Source: Seriola aureovittata
Lineage: Eukaryota > Chordata > Actinopteri > Carangiformes > Carangidae
Direction of reading: 5' to 3'
DNA length: 64,000 bases
Assembly: GCF_021018895.1 (NCBI RefSeq)
Contig: NC_079384.1
Span: 18,901,640-18,965,639 of the forward strand
The translations under genes were made by a program, and so were the position numbers. Under the pieces are notes generated by a model, which saw nothing but the letters and a program-made list of their open reading frames with translations, had not been told where the DNA came from and did not search any database. Below, piece by piece: positions 1 through 13,085 of the stretch; within the stretch, counting starts at the first letter, position 1; each line of letters starts with the position of its first letter.

Positions 1-3000
1 GGTAATTTAAAGAAGAATTACAAATGAAAAATAGAAAAATTCAATGCGGAAAATGTGTTTTTGTGCATCGCGTTTACAGGTCTTAGCTGATCGTCACAGT
101 ATAGTAAGTCATAAAAATGTCATAGTATAGTAAGTCGCAGAAATGCCATCGTATAATAAGACATAAATACGTCATAGTATAATCGGGCATTAAGACATCA
201 TAGTGCAATGAGTAATAAAAATGTCAGTATAATAAGTCATAAAAAACGTCAAAGTATAGTAAAGCACAAAAACGTCATAGTATAGTATGTCATAAAATGT
301 CATAGTATAGTAAGTCATAAAATGTCATAGTATAGTAAAGCACAAAAACGTCATAGTATAGTATGTCATAAAATGTCATAGTATAGTAAGTCATAAAATG
401 TCATAGTATAGTAAGTCATAAAAATGTCATAGTATAGTAAGTCATAAAAATGTCATAGTATAGTAAATTGTAAAAATGTCATAGTATAGTAAGTCATAAA
501 AATGTCATAGTATAGTATGTCATAAAACGTCATAGTATAGTAAGTCATAAAAATGTCATAGTATAGTAAGTCATAAAATGTCATAGTATAGTAAGTCGTA
601 AAAATGTAATAGTATAGTAAGTCATAAAAATGTCATAGTATAGTAAGTCGTAAAAATGTCATAGTATAGTAAGTCGTAAAAATGTCATAGTATAGTATGT
701 CATAAAATGTCATAGTATAGTAAGTCATAAAAATGTCATAGTATAGTATGTCATAAAAATGTCATAGTATAGTAAGTCATAAAAATGTCATAGTATAGTA
801 AGTCATAAAATGTCATAGTATAGTAAGTCGTAAAAATGTAATAGTATAGTAAGTCCTAAAAATGTCATAGTATAGTAAGTCATAAAAATGTCATAGTATA
901 GTAAGTCGTAAAAATGTAATAGTATAGTAAGTCATAAAAATGTCATAGTATAGTAAGTCGTAAAAATGTCATAGTATAGTAAGTCGTAAAAATGTCATAG
1001 TATAGTATGTCATAAAATGTCATAGTATAGTAAGTCATAAAAATGTCATAGTATAGTATGTCATAAAACGTCATAGTATAGTAAGTCATAAAAATGTCAT
1101 AGTATAGTAAGTCATAAAATGTCATAGTATAGTAAGTCGTAAAAATGTAATAGTATAGTAAGTCCTAAAAATGTCATAGTATAGTAAGTCATAAAAATGT
1201 CATAGTATAGTAAGTCGTAAAAATGTCATAGTATAGTAAGTCGTAAAAATGTCATAGTATAGTAAGTCATAAAACGTCATAGTATAGTATGTCATAAAAC
1301 GTCATAGTATAGTATGTCATAAAATGTCATAGTATAGTAAGTCATAAAAATGTCATAGTATAGTAAGTCATAAAAATGTCATAGTATAGTATGTCATAAA
1401 ACGTCATAGTATAGTAAGTCATAAAAATGTCATAGTATAGTAAGTCATAAAATGTCATAGTATAGTAAGTCGTAAAAATGTCATAGTATAGTAAGAAATA
1501 AAAATGTCATAGTATAGTATGTCATAAAATGTCATAGTTTAGTAAGTCATAAAATGTCATAGTATAGTAAGTCGTAAAAATGTCATAGTATAGTAAGTCA
1601 TAAAAATGTCATAGTATAGTAAGTCATAAAAATGTCATAGTATAGTAAGTCGCAGAAATGCCATCGTATAATAAGACATAAATACGTCATAGTATAATCG
1701 GGCATTAAGACATCATAGTGCAATGAGTAATAAAAATGTCAGTATAATAAGTCATAAAAAACGTCAAAGTATAGTAAAGCACAAAAACGTCATAGTATAG
1801 TATGTCATAAAATGTCATAGTATAGTAAGTCATAAAAATGTCATAGTATAGTAAGTCGTAAAAATGTCATAGTATAGTAAGTCATAAAAATGTCATAGTA
1901 TAGTAAGTCATAAAATGTCATAGTATAGTAAGTCGTAAAAATGTCATAGTATAGTAAGTCATAAAATGTCATAGTATAGTAAGTCGTAAAAATGTCATAG
2001 TATAGTAAGTCATAAAAATGTCATAGTATAGTAAGTCGTAAAAATGTCATAGTATAGTAAGTCGTAAAAATGTCATAGTATAGTAAGTCGTAAAAATGTC
2101 ATAGTATAGTAAGTCATAAAAATGTCATAGTATAGTATGTCATAAAATGTCATAGTATAGTAAGTCATAAAAATGTCATAGTATAGTAAGTCATAAAAAT
2201 GTCATAGTATAGTATGTCATAAAACGTCATAGTATAGTAAGTCATAAAAATGTCATAGTATAGTAAGTCATAAAATGTCATAGTATAGTAAGTCGTAAAA
2301 ATGTCATAGTATAGTAAGAAATAAAAATGTCATAGTATAGTATGTCATAAAATGTCATAGTTTAGTAAGTCATAAAATGTCATAGTATAGTAAGTCGTAA
2401 AAATGTCATAGTATAGTAAGTCATAAAAATGTCATAGTATAGTAAGTCATAAAAATGTCATAGTATAGTAAGTCGCAGAAATGCCATCGTATAATAAGAC
2501 ATAAATACGTCATAGTATAATCGGGCATTAAGACATCATAGTGCAATGAGTAATAAAAATGTCAGTATAATAAGTCATAAAAAACGTCAAAGTATAGTAA
2601 AGCACAAAAACGTCATAGTATAGTATGTCATAAAATGTCATAGTATAGTAAGTCATAAGATGTCATAGTATAGTAAGTCATAAAAATGTCATAGTATAGT
2701 AAGTCATAAAAATGTCATAGTATAGTAAGTTGTAAAAATGTCATAGTATAGTAAGTCATAAAAATGTCATAGTATAGTATGTCATAAAACGTCATAGTAT
2801 AGTAAGTCATAAAAATGTCATAGTATAGTAAGTCATAAAATGTCATAGTATAGTAAGTCGTAAAAATGTAATAGTATAGTAAGTCATAAAAATGTCATAG
2901 TATAGTAAGTCGTAAAAATGTCATAGTATAGTAAGTCGTAAAAATGTCATAGTATAGTAAGTCGTAAAAATGTCATAGTATAGTATGTCATAAAATGTCA

Positions 3001-5030
3001 TAGTATAGTAAGTCATAAAAATGTCATAGTATAGTAAGTCATAAAAATGTCATAGTATAGTAAGTCGCAGAAATGCCATCGTATAATAAGACATAAATAC
3101 GTCATAGTATAATCGGGCATTAAGACATCATAGTGCAATGAGTAATAAAAATGTCAGTATAATAAGTCATAAAAAACGTCAAAGTATAGTAAAGCACAAA
3201 AACGTCATAGTATAGTATGTCATAAAATGTCATAGTATAGTAAGTCATAAAAATGTCATAGTATAGTAAGTCATAAAATGTCATAGTATAGTAAGTCATA
3301 AAAATGTCATAGTATAGTAAGTCATAAAATGTCATAGTATAGTAAGTCGTAAAAATGTCATAGTATAGTAAGTCATAAAAATGTCATAGTATAGTAAGTC
3401 GTAAAAATGTCATAGTATAGTAAGTCATAAAAATGTCATAGTATAGTATGTCATAAAATGTCATAGTATAGTAAGTCATAAAAATGTCATAATATAGTAA
3501 GTCATAAAATGTCATAGTATAGTAAGTCGTAAAAATGTCATAGTATAGTAAGTCATAAAAATGTCATAGTTTAGTAAGTCATAAAATGTCATAGTATAGT
3601 AAGTCGTAAAAATGTCATAGTATAGTAAGTCATAAAAATGTCATAGTATAGTATGTCATAAAATGTCATAGTATAGTAAGTCATAAAAATGTCATAATAT
3701 AGTAAGTCATAAAATGTCATAGTATAGTAAGTCGTAAAAATGTCATAGTATAGTAAGTCATAAAAATGTCATAGTATAGTAAGTCATAAAACGTCATAGT
3801 ATAGTATGTCATAAAACGTCATAGTATAGTAAGTCATAAAAATGTCATAGTATAGTAAGTCATAAAATGTCATAGTATAGTAAGTCGTAAAAATGTCATA
3901 GTATAGTAAGAAATAAAAATGTCATAGTATAGTAAGTCGTAAAAATGTCATAGTATAGTAAGTCATAAAATGTCATAGTATAGTAAGTCGTAAAAATGTC
4001 ATAGTATAGTAAGTCATAAAATGTCATAGTATAGTATGTCATAAAATGTCATAGTATAGTAAGTCATAAAAATGTCATAGTATAGTAAGTCGTAAAAATG
4101 TCATAGTATAGTAAGTCATAAAAATGTCATAGTATAGTAAGTCATAAAAATGTCATAGTATAGTAAGTCGCAGAAATGCCATCGTATAATAAGACATAAA
4201 TACGTCATAGTATAATCGGGCATTAAGACATCATAGTGCAATGAGTAATAAAAATGTCAGTATAATAAGTCATAAAAACGTCAAAGTATAGTAAAGCACA
4301 AAAACGTCATAGTATAGTATGTCATAAAATGTCATAGTATAGTAAGTCATAAAAATGTCATAGTATAGTAAGTCATAAAATGTCATAGTATAGTAAGTCA
4401 TAAAAATGTCATAGTATAGTAAGTCATAAAATGTCATAGTATAGTAAGTCGTAAAAATGTCATAGTATAGTAAGTCATAAAATGTCATAGTATAGTAAGT
4501 CGTAAAAATGTCATAGTATAGTAAGTCGTAAAAATGTCATAGTATAGTAAGTCATAAAATGTCATAGTATAGTAAGTCATAAAAATGTCATAGTATAGTA
4601 AGTCATAAAATGTCATAGTATAGTAAGTCATAAAAATGTCATAGTATAGTAAGTCATAAAATGTCATAGTATAGTAAGTCGTAAAAATGTCATAGTATAG
4701 TAAGTCATAAAAACGTCATAGTATAGTAAGTCGTAAAAACGTCAAATATGATAAGGCATAAGACGGTCATAGTCTAGTAAGTCATAAAACGTCATAGTAT
4801 GCCACAGCCAACTGGCAGGTTAGAACTCAGAACCTTCAAGTTGCGAGGCAAAAGTGATAACCACTGCACCAAGAGTTAATATAGAAAGTCATGAAAATTA
4901 ATGAAAATACGTCATTGTAAAGTAAGGTATGAGAACGTCAAAGTATGTCGTTAAAACGTCACAGTACAGTAAGGTATAAAAACACAGTACAATTAGGCAT
5001 AAAGACGTTATAGTATGAGTCATAAAAATT
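1..5030. repeat. AT-rich tandem satellite, 25-26 bp unit with higher-order marker block
   Basis: From the first base to about 4800 the sequence is a near-perfect tandem array of a 25- or 26-base unit, on the order of 180 copies. Each unit joins a 15-base half starting GTCATAGTATAG and an 11-base half GTCATAAAAAT. Variants alternate (AGTCAT/AGTCGT, TAAGTC/TATGTC, four or five A). A divergent block of about 140 bp, beginning GTCGCAGAAATGCCATCG, recurs at 134, 1649, 2472, 3064 and 4167. Past 4740 the units decay and fade out near 5030. The array runs off the window start, so its full length is unknown. The minus-strand reading frames in it (repeating MTFYDLLYYDIFMTYYT) are an accident of the repeat. 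Confidence 0.97.
4801..4876 (-). mobile_element. tRNA-derived SINE fragment inside the satellite edge
   Basis: On the minus strand the segment reads TGGTGCAGTGGTTATCAC, a good pol III A box (TGGTGCAGTGG, 4871-4861), then TTTTGCCTCGCAACTTGAAG, GGTTCTGAGTTC and a degenerate B box (GAGTTCTAACC, 4828-4818). This order is typical of the tRNA-like head of fish SINE-type repeats. Decayed satellite units flank it on both sides, so it inserted into the array. No body or tail was recognised. Confidence 0.65.
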
Positions 5031-6481
5031 ATTTTTGCCTATATAGTCAATAATTGTGATCTGGGACACCTCAGGACATCCCAACAAAAACAGCAGCGTA
5101 CTGGTGACCATTTTTAAAGACAGAAGTTTGCTCCCAGCTTTGCAGTATACTGTATACAAGACATACACAGCACGCTGCGTAAATACTTGATTCTTTATTC
5201 TCAAAATTAAATTGAAAAACAGACACTGTGTTTACCATTAAATCACATAATGATACAGTTTTGTCAGTGTCGGTCGTTACATTTGTATTGTATCAGTCCT
5301 CTTACATCACAGAGTTACACCGGTATAAGTTTCATCAGTCAGGACCGTCTCCACATGAGATTTCGAGAGGAGGAAACACAGCTGCATGGCCTCTAGGGGT
5401 TGAAAGTTAGAAGTCTGTTGAGCCTATGACTATATCCAGCATCACATCTGTGGTGTAGCGTTGTGCTGTACATCACGCCATGCTACATCTCTTCTGTAGG
5501 GTGAGGGGAAAAAGCATTATAGTGTCACCGCTACTTCAGCCCAGGCTAAGAACACTGCCATCTGGTGGTCTCTGCATGCTCTGTGGTATTTTTACAGTTT
5601 CACAACGTACAGTTCTACAACATCACGGTTAGGTGTGGTCACAGTTACTCAAGGCTACACCCAGCTTTGATGATGGGTGCGGTCTGATGTTAACAGACTT
5701 GATACTTTCAGCCCATAGAGGCCAGTGCAGTTCTGCTTTGACTCCACACAAGATTTAAAGTAAATCTCCTGTATATGTGAGTACCAATTGTTATGAGGTG
5801 AATTCTCTTTCACATTTAGAAAACTTAACTAAGGCACATTTCATAGAAGGTTTGACACTGTCACTTGTCTGCAAAGCAGGTTGCAGGTCTTACTTTTAAA
5901 TGTTCAAATACTTTTTATTATCACACACTGTACATTTTTAAAAAATGTACTTTAGTCTTACTTTAATGAGCCGTGAAAGGAAAAATTCACCTCGTAGTTC
6001 TTTTAGTTTCCTGTCCCAGAAAACTGAAACTCTTAGGACAAAAGTTACACTATTGGAACTCACCCATACATTTAATAGCTACATGTTTTACATCTTAACC
6101 TCCATCGCATTGACAGGCAAAATTAAAGAGGATGTTCATCCATATCAAGAAAGAACAGATTTCTTTTTTTCCTACCTGAAGTAAACAAAGCAGACAGTTA
6201 TCCAGGTTTTGAGATGTACAGCATGGTTCTGATTTCTTACAACACTCCCACAGCAGTTATGGTGAATGGAATTTCATATGTGGTGCTCAAAGCATAAAAA
6301 AAAAATCTATTTCAAAAAATTTAATCCACAGAACTCACTAACAACAGTTTTAATAGGGACTACTTTTTTCTTTAGAAGGTACAGTAGTTCCTGTGAAAAC
6401 TGTTACAACTGGCACAGTCATTGGAAAGACACACCGTTGTTGAATCTTTCACATATTTATGCTCACAGCACAAAGTATTAA

Positions 6482-6815
6482 AGGTCCCATATAGTATAAA
6501 GGCAGATCTCCATGTCTTCTTTGATAATGTAGCAGGTCTAAGTTCTATATTAATACTGTACACAGAGAAATGAATACAGCCCGTATTCAGAAACTGAGCC
6601 TTAAAACGAGCCGTCAGGACTGCTGTAACTTTGTGATGTAACAACAGATAATCTTCTGATTATCTCTCTGACCTGTTGTTACTAGAGCTCCAGAGAGAGG
6701 CCTGAGAGAGGAGATGTAAAACTACATTGGGATAGTTTTTAACATATCTTTAATATATCTTCTTATGGATCAAAACTTCAAATAAAACATTGTAAAAGTG
6801 TAAAATCTGTGACCT
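6482..6815 (-). mobile_element. TTAA-flanked MITE, copy 1
   Basis: The 334-bp element is flanked by TTAA at 6478-6481 and 6816-6819. Its ends are inverted: AGGTCCCATAT at the left and, read from the right, AGGTCACAGAT. Inside, reversed, are the same segments as the copies at 23578, 31160 and 37369 (for example TTTGTGATGT and CTCAGTTTCTGAATAC on the minus strand). A TTAA target and inverted ends with no ORF suggest a non-autonomous piggyBac-type element. Confidence 0.65.
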
Positions 6816-8026
6816 TTAAATATCTGTAACTCTGTAAGTGAATTCCATACACCTTGACTGTTTTGGGGTGGAGTCAGAAAACTCTCAAAACCTGGGCAAA
6901 TAAAGGAAAAAACAATTAGCAGCTCAGTCAAACTCATAATGACTTATACCAGTGCAACTCTGTTCCTCACATCACAGTCAATATGCAATCGCAAAGTTTC
7001 TCTCCTGTTCATTGTGTTATTGAAGAATTTCTCTGTTGAAAATGTTGCTTTAACAAGATCTTACAAACTGCTTGTTCACTAAAAACAATATTAATCAAAA
7101 AAAAGAAAAAATGAATCAATGAAATCTGAGAATCAGTACAGTACATTATTACTGCAGGTACAATCACCTACAGTGTATACAGCTTATAACTAATGTTACA
7201 GAATATAAGATTTCGTGTGAGTATACAATTAATTGAAGGTACAGTACTATGAGTAGTGTGCTTATCAGTTTTGATGCTATCGCTCAGCACAAATTTATTC
7301 CACATATACTGCTGATTTTCTGGCTATATTCTATTCTCTCTGGTGTGTTTCAGTACACTTTTTTTTTTTTAATCCTCATCTTCTTCCTCAAACATCTGAC
7401 TTCTTGTATTTCACATCATCCGCCTCGGTTCAGACAGAGAACAGACTTTTCTGTTTTTCTTGCAGGTTTGTTTCTTTTGACGACCACATTTGTGCCCTTT
7501 AAGAAGGCAGTATTAACAGGTGAGGCTAAAAGGTGAAACACCTGATGAGATGTGTAGTTTACTACCGTTAAAGCCCTTTTGCTGACAAGGCAGGGACAGG
7601 AAAGCTGTATTTTTTTAAAAAAGCACACTGATCACCGACTCCATCTAGACTCACGGGGTCTGGGAAGAGTCCTGAATCAGTCTGTCTCTGGGTAGTGACG
7701 CACTGTAAGAGGCAAATAACTCAGGCTTTGAAAAATGAGCCCCGGCAGGTGAACATCTACACGTATTCCTCCTCACTTCACACCACATGCTCCTTGTATG
7801 TTTGGCTGCTGTCCATCACTATTACCCCAAAATGTGAGCACGTGCCTTTTTTTTTTTACGAAAGTAAAAGCCTGATTTTTATACTGCTCTGCCTTTCACT
7901 GTGCTTTCCATGCTAGAAGATCAAATAGAAATCAGTTGTAGCTTTTATTTACATTATCTCTCAGCTAATAGAGATTACTGTAAATGTGAATCGTTGTGAC
8001 GCAGTTCATCCGCTGGTCATATTTCA

Positions 8027-8032
8027 TTTATT
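8027..8032 (-). promoter_or_regulatory. candidate polyadenylation signal AATAAA
   Basis: The plus strand reads TTTATT, which is AATAAA on the transcript, 112 bases after the TGA of the acidic-tail exon. A second AATAAA is at 7944-7949. Either could end a short 3' UTR; further copies lie downstream (for example near 5190), so the true site cannot be chosen from sequence. Confidence 0.35.
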
Positions 8033-8143
8033 TCGTAGCTCTATGCGATAATGCGGCTGAATCGGAGCGTTAACAGCCGAGGGGAGGATAGTGCAGCGCT
8101 GCACCAGAGATCCACCTCCAGCTGGTCCGAACTGAGGGAGAGC

Positions 8144-8288
8144 TCAGTATTCCCCCGGGGGAGTCGAGGCCTTCTCCAGGGAGTCATAGTGAGCTTCATC
8201 AAGCTGGTCGTCCTCCACTTCGTCCTCGTCATCAGAAAGGGGCGGTTTGGCCGGCGCCTCCACAGCCGGCTCGATGGGTGGATCATTG
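8144..8288 (-). CDS. baiap2: baiap2 terminal coding exon with acidic tail
   Basis: With the AG from exon 13 the reading is S then [40 protein letters not shown] and STPPGEY, ending at TGA. The acceptor is TTTCTCCCAG. The segment holds an uninterrupted acidic run ([13 protein letters not shown]) after PAKPP. I do not recall this tail among the human isoforms. Its support is a good acceptor, a matching phase and an ORF of biased composition ending in a stop. Other C-terminal exons may compete with it. AATAAA signals on the transcript strand follow within 200 bases. Confidence 0.78.
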
Positions 8289-10029
8289 CTGGGAGAAAGT
8301 AAACAAAAAAATACAGTCAAAAAAAAACATCTAGTTTCATTTTTTTTTGGGATAAAACGTAATAGAAAGCATGCGTTCAAGTTTAAAATAATGGCAGAAA
8401 AGGTCAACGACAGCACAGGATGACACCGCTCTTTTTCAGCAACAGGGAAGTTGGGAAAAAAAAAAAAAAAATACAGTTAAGTAAATAAAAGTGATGAGTC
8501 ATGCAAAAAAAGAGGAGGGAAAGTTGAGCATGATGCAACACATTTCAAGTACTATGCCCCACAGTCAGATGATGATGTCAAACAAAAAAAAAAACCAGTG
8601 AAATAACCCAAGAGCCACACCATGACACCCACAGCTGACATGACCATGAAGCAGTTTTTTAGTGATGCTGAAAAACGGAAAGAGGAAATGGTTGCATCAA
8701 GACCCTGAAGACCCGAGGTCAGTCACTTACGATGGGTTTTTTGGTCTCTCAAAAGCGGGCGTAATCAGGCCCTGTACTGAAAGGCAAAGACAGTCCCCAC
8801 GTGTCAGCATTTCAGGATCTTCTCAAAAACCAAGTGACAGATTATAATATAATACATGACAGTGTAGAGTTATGATATACTGTGTGTTCTTACATGGTTT
8901 GACACTATACAGTATGTACATTTAACTACTATTAACACAAGCTGCCAATATTAAAAGGGCTCTTTAAGACTCATTGTGCAAATAAATGAGACCATGACTG
9001 AGATGACTGGGAGCCTCCATTTAAACCTTCGCGGTCTCCTGTCTGAAGCAGGATGCTGTACAGGGGATCCGACTGTGACCAGAGACTGGTTGTTTGTGTT
9101 CAATTACTCAAGTGAAACTTTGAGGAACTGGTGGTAGAACGTGAACTGACACCTGGATAAGAGTCTGATCAGCTGAACTCAGAGAAAACACCCTTTAAAA
9201 TGAACAATAGTGTTGTTATATTACGGATTTCAGACATTAACCAAAGGGATTTAGGAAAAAGAAAAGGCGGCAACATCTAATTAATCAATTTATCTAAGCA
9301 GGAAAACCCCCTATAACTGGAGATACAAGGTTTTTATATGACAGCAACATGATATTATGACATATTTTACAGTTTACTGGTCAACAGCCTGGACAAAGGC
9401 CCTTTTATACAGCACAATATATATATTTTTTTTTTTTGCATTTTCTTTGTATAATTTTACTTAAGTTAAAGTTCAAATGCAGAACTTTAACTTACTTTTA
9501 CTAAGTGTTTTTCTGTTGTGGTGTCACGACTTTTACTCGAGTAAATGATCAGATGCTTCCTTCAATGATGCACAATATAGAAAACAGTGTTGGGCCCTGT
9601 ACAAGCTGCCAGTCAAACTCAATTATGGTCCATTTTGTTCATAGTCATTCTCTATGAATCTAAAATTATTGTAATAACATTATGATATTAAAATGTTACA
9701 TGAATACATTCACAAACACAAACACTTGAGGTCTCTACAAACTGTTAGAGTAACATGTAAATTATGACCCAGATATATGTATATCAGAACCCAGGGAACC
9801 AAAATAAAAGAGGCAGGCACACAGACAGGCAGAAAAACCACAGCACACTGAACAAAAACTAAAACAGACACTGACACTATAAAAATGAATGTGCTGCGAT
9901 TCAGACAAATACACACAGTTGAGTTGAGAAAAGGTACCTGTGCTAGCAGCAGGAGGAGCAGGCCAGTGGGTGTATGGCATTGGCAGGTCAGGGCGGGTAG
10001 GATGCAGTGTAAAATACGACTGTGCACTG

Positions 10030-10063
<34 letters not shown>

Positions 10064-13053
10064 CTCCACTGTTTCATGCAACAAGGCCGGTGGTGGGAGG
10101 TTATGGCGGGAACCGTTGCAGTTCCAGAAATGTCGACATGAGAAGCGACACCAAAATGTGCAAGAAGAGCCGCTGGTTAATGTGTTAAAGCAAGTGGGCG
10201 GCCCCTGTTTTTGTGAGCTATGAGAAAAGGAAGGTTGATTTTTTTTTTTTTTTTTTCCCGTTAGGATGCAGTGATCAAAGTTAAAGAGTTCAGAGTTTCT
10301 TTAAGTGCTGCTTTTTACCCAGCAGCTCTAAAATAAACATCATTCGTTTTACAAGCTAAAAAACAAAGCAGAAGAAATCACATTTGGTCCTTGAAGACAA
10401 ATAAAATAAAAACATATTTAACAAAAAAGAAAAATTCAAGTTATTTCTAATTGAATGCAAAAAAACAAACAAACAAAAAAAAAAAAAACACCTGTATAAA
10501 AAAAGCAAATGAACAGAAACAACAAAAATGTCCAGCTGAATAAATTTATTTTATGCTTTAGTCTTAGAAATTCACCATACATTTGAGGTCATCAATGTTA
10601 CACTCCTTGGTGCCCCCAAAGCATGCATATAGATAAAGTCTCTGTACAGTATTCAGATTTTTTTTTTTTTTTTCCTCTTTCACAACAAAACTCCTCAAAA
10701 AATAAAAGCACATTAGCTGATGCAGGAGTTATTTGGCCACAGGTGATTGGTGTGCTATCTCTGCAGCGATGGCAGTCATACCTTGGATTTTATTCTAGTG
10801 GAGAAAGAAGAAACACTGGCAGCTTCCAGTCGTTTGCACTCGACTTTTGTCTCTAAATTAAATCAAAACAGAGATGGAGAAATAAAAAAAAAAAAAAAAA
10901 AGAAAGGTGGGTTGGCAAAGCTGAGGGGGAAGACAAGTGTTAGGTCACGGACGAACAGAGAGGGAGAGGGAGAGCAGAGAGACAGCAGACGTATGCAGCG
11001 AGGACAACATCTCTACAGTGCAAAGAAGTCCATCCATGTTTTTCTTAGTGAAAAAAAAGTGATGCAGAGATTTCTTTTCTCTAACATAAAAGAAAAAAAA
11101 TATATTTTAAGACTCTTTAAACACTCGACCACGTGAAATATTTAGTAAAGACAGACATTTTTTGCAGAGTAGAAGGAATGGAAAAAGGTGCACAGTTTAA
11201 ATCTTCACCTCCTCTCTTTGGTACAGACAGAACTTGGATGAGATTTTCTCTCTTTTTCTTTCTTTTTTTTTTTTTTAAACGCATAAGATTAAGAAGATGA
11301 CAGTATGAGACAGACCGATTCCTGGTGAGCTAGTTAGTGGACATCAGATGTCAACAGAGGGACAGTGGTTAGTATAGACAGGCACTAACTGGACTGACAT
11401 ACAGACAAGCAGACCAGCTTCTTTATTAAGCACAGAGAGAATCAGACAAACACTTCTTTTATCGTCAAAACATGATGCTTTTTTTTTTTTCTTTTTTTCT
11501 TTTTTAACTCACTGGAGGTTTAAAAATCACGCCTTTAATTTGCAAAGAGCACAGTACAAGAAGGCTGAATGAGGTTTCAACGTCAAATTAACTCCTCTCC
11601 CCCGTCGATGCTGCAGAGAGGCTGAGCCGCAAATCTGTACACTGGATAAAAAGGTGGCGCCGTTACACCACTTTGTTTCATTATCGCAATACTGCTGACG
11701 CCTCATTTGATCATCTGGATCCAGAAGTTCATCTGCATAATCTGTTGCTGGCCGTATTCTGAGGCTTAACCTTGCCATAAAAATATATTCACGTTAAATC
11801 GTTTAACAACATGTCCGAATGTAGAAAAAAAAATGTAGAAAATGAGAAGCGATGTGCACCGAGCCAAACAGCTGTACCAGTTGTCTTTTCTTTCATGCAT
11901 GAACCTGGCTAGGGCTGCAACTATGGGTCAGCGATTAATCAGCCGATTATCTTTTTTTTCGAAATTGATTTATTGTTAAGTCTTTCAAAAAATATGTCCT
12001 TTTCTTCCATTTGATCTTTTTGTCCGACCAACTGTCAAAAACTCCAAATATACTCACTTTAAAATAATATAAAACAGAAATAAATGCAGATTTAAAAGCT
12101 CCAGCCAGTAAATATTTGACACATTTGTCTGGTAAATCACTTAAAAACTTAAGTCGACCGACTGGAAATTGTGCAAGTTGGTTAACAAACTAATAGCTTC
12201 AGCACTAAACCGACTCAGAGCCTTGTCTGTCCGTCAGGGACGAGGGTTAGTTGACCCCATTCAGCCTTGGCATGATATTCACACACCACAATAGATAGTC
12301 ATAGGACCCCGAGAGCCGGGGGTCTGTGTGTCTGAACACAGTGTCCCTCCGTAAAAAGGTGTCGGAGAACAAGTTTGAAGGCTGATACTGAAAACGTTAC
12401 AGATTGTTCACAGAAAGTCAGAAATATAGATGATTACTTTTATAAGGTGCGTTTCTTTATGAACCGATCATAGATACTGTATGACAAGCACTTCTGTATG
12501 GCACACGTATGTACAGTAAACATTCCCATCACATTGTCTCCGTCCCAGAGGGTCAAACATTTACATTAGCTGTTCACTACTCGTGATACATAACCTCTTA
12601 TCTCAGAGGAATACAAAACCTCACAGCATGAAAAGGTAAAATTAGTGTTAAATACTGAAAGACCCAGTAAAAGTATTGATTGTAATGTGTGTTTTTTTAC
12701 ATTATGAAAATCCTCTTTGGGATCAACAACTTTAACTTTCCACCCTGATTTACATATCCTTCACATTGTCATTCTGATGGAGAGCACTGACATATATGAA
12801 AATCAGGTTCCTTTGGTGGGGAAATATAAATCCCCGTGGCGATATATAAAAGAAATGTACATGCATGAAAGACAAGCAAAAGATACATTTTCCTCAGAGA
12901 AAATGTCCATCATGTTGGTTTTAAATATTGGGATGGCACAGAGTCCGTTTTGTTCTGGTTTGGCCCGGCGTGGCCGCGCACCGAGGCTTCACCAGCGGCC
13001 CGGTGCGGCAACCGGCCAGTTAGACAGCACAAGGCAGGAGTGGAGGGAAAACG

Positions 13054-13085
<32 letters not shown>

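Larger units (their letters stand above)
5031..8143. other. 3' flanking region / possible 3' UTR of baiap2
   Basis: No coding exon is evident in these 3.1 kb. On the transcript strand they begin with the rest of the terminal exon, hold several AATAAA signals (8032-8027, 7949-7944, and others toward 5190) and one TTAA-flanked MITE (6482-6815). How far the 3' UTR extends cannot be decided. The remaining sequence shows only short homopolymer runs. Confidence 0.5.

Noticed and set aside
943..4667. Minus-strand open frames of 60-72 codons with the repeating peptide MTFYDLLYYDIFMTYYT
   Set aside because: They are the satellite unit read in one frame (two units make 51 bases, a multiple of three). 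There is no splice, promoter or composition sign of coding.
8041..8302. Open frames on both strands overlapping the terminal exon
   Set aside because: They are other-frame or antisense shadows of the acidic-tail exon.
11527..11778. Minus-strand open frame of 83 codons in intron 13
   Set aside because: No acceptor in phase with exon 13 and no recognisable motif.
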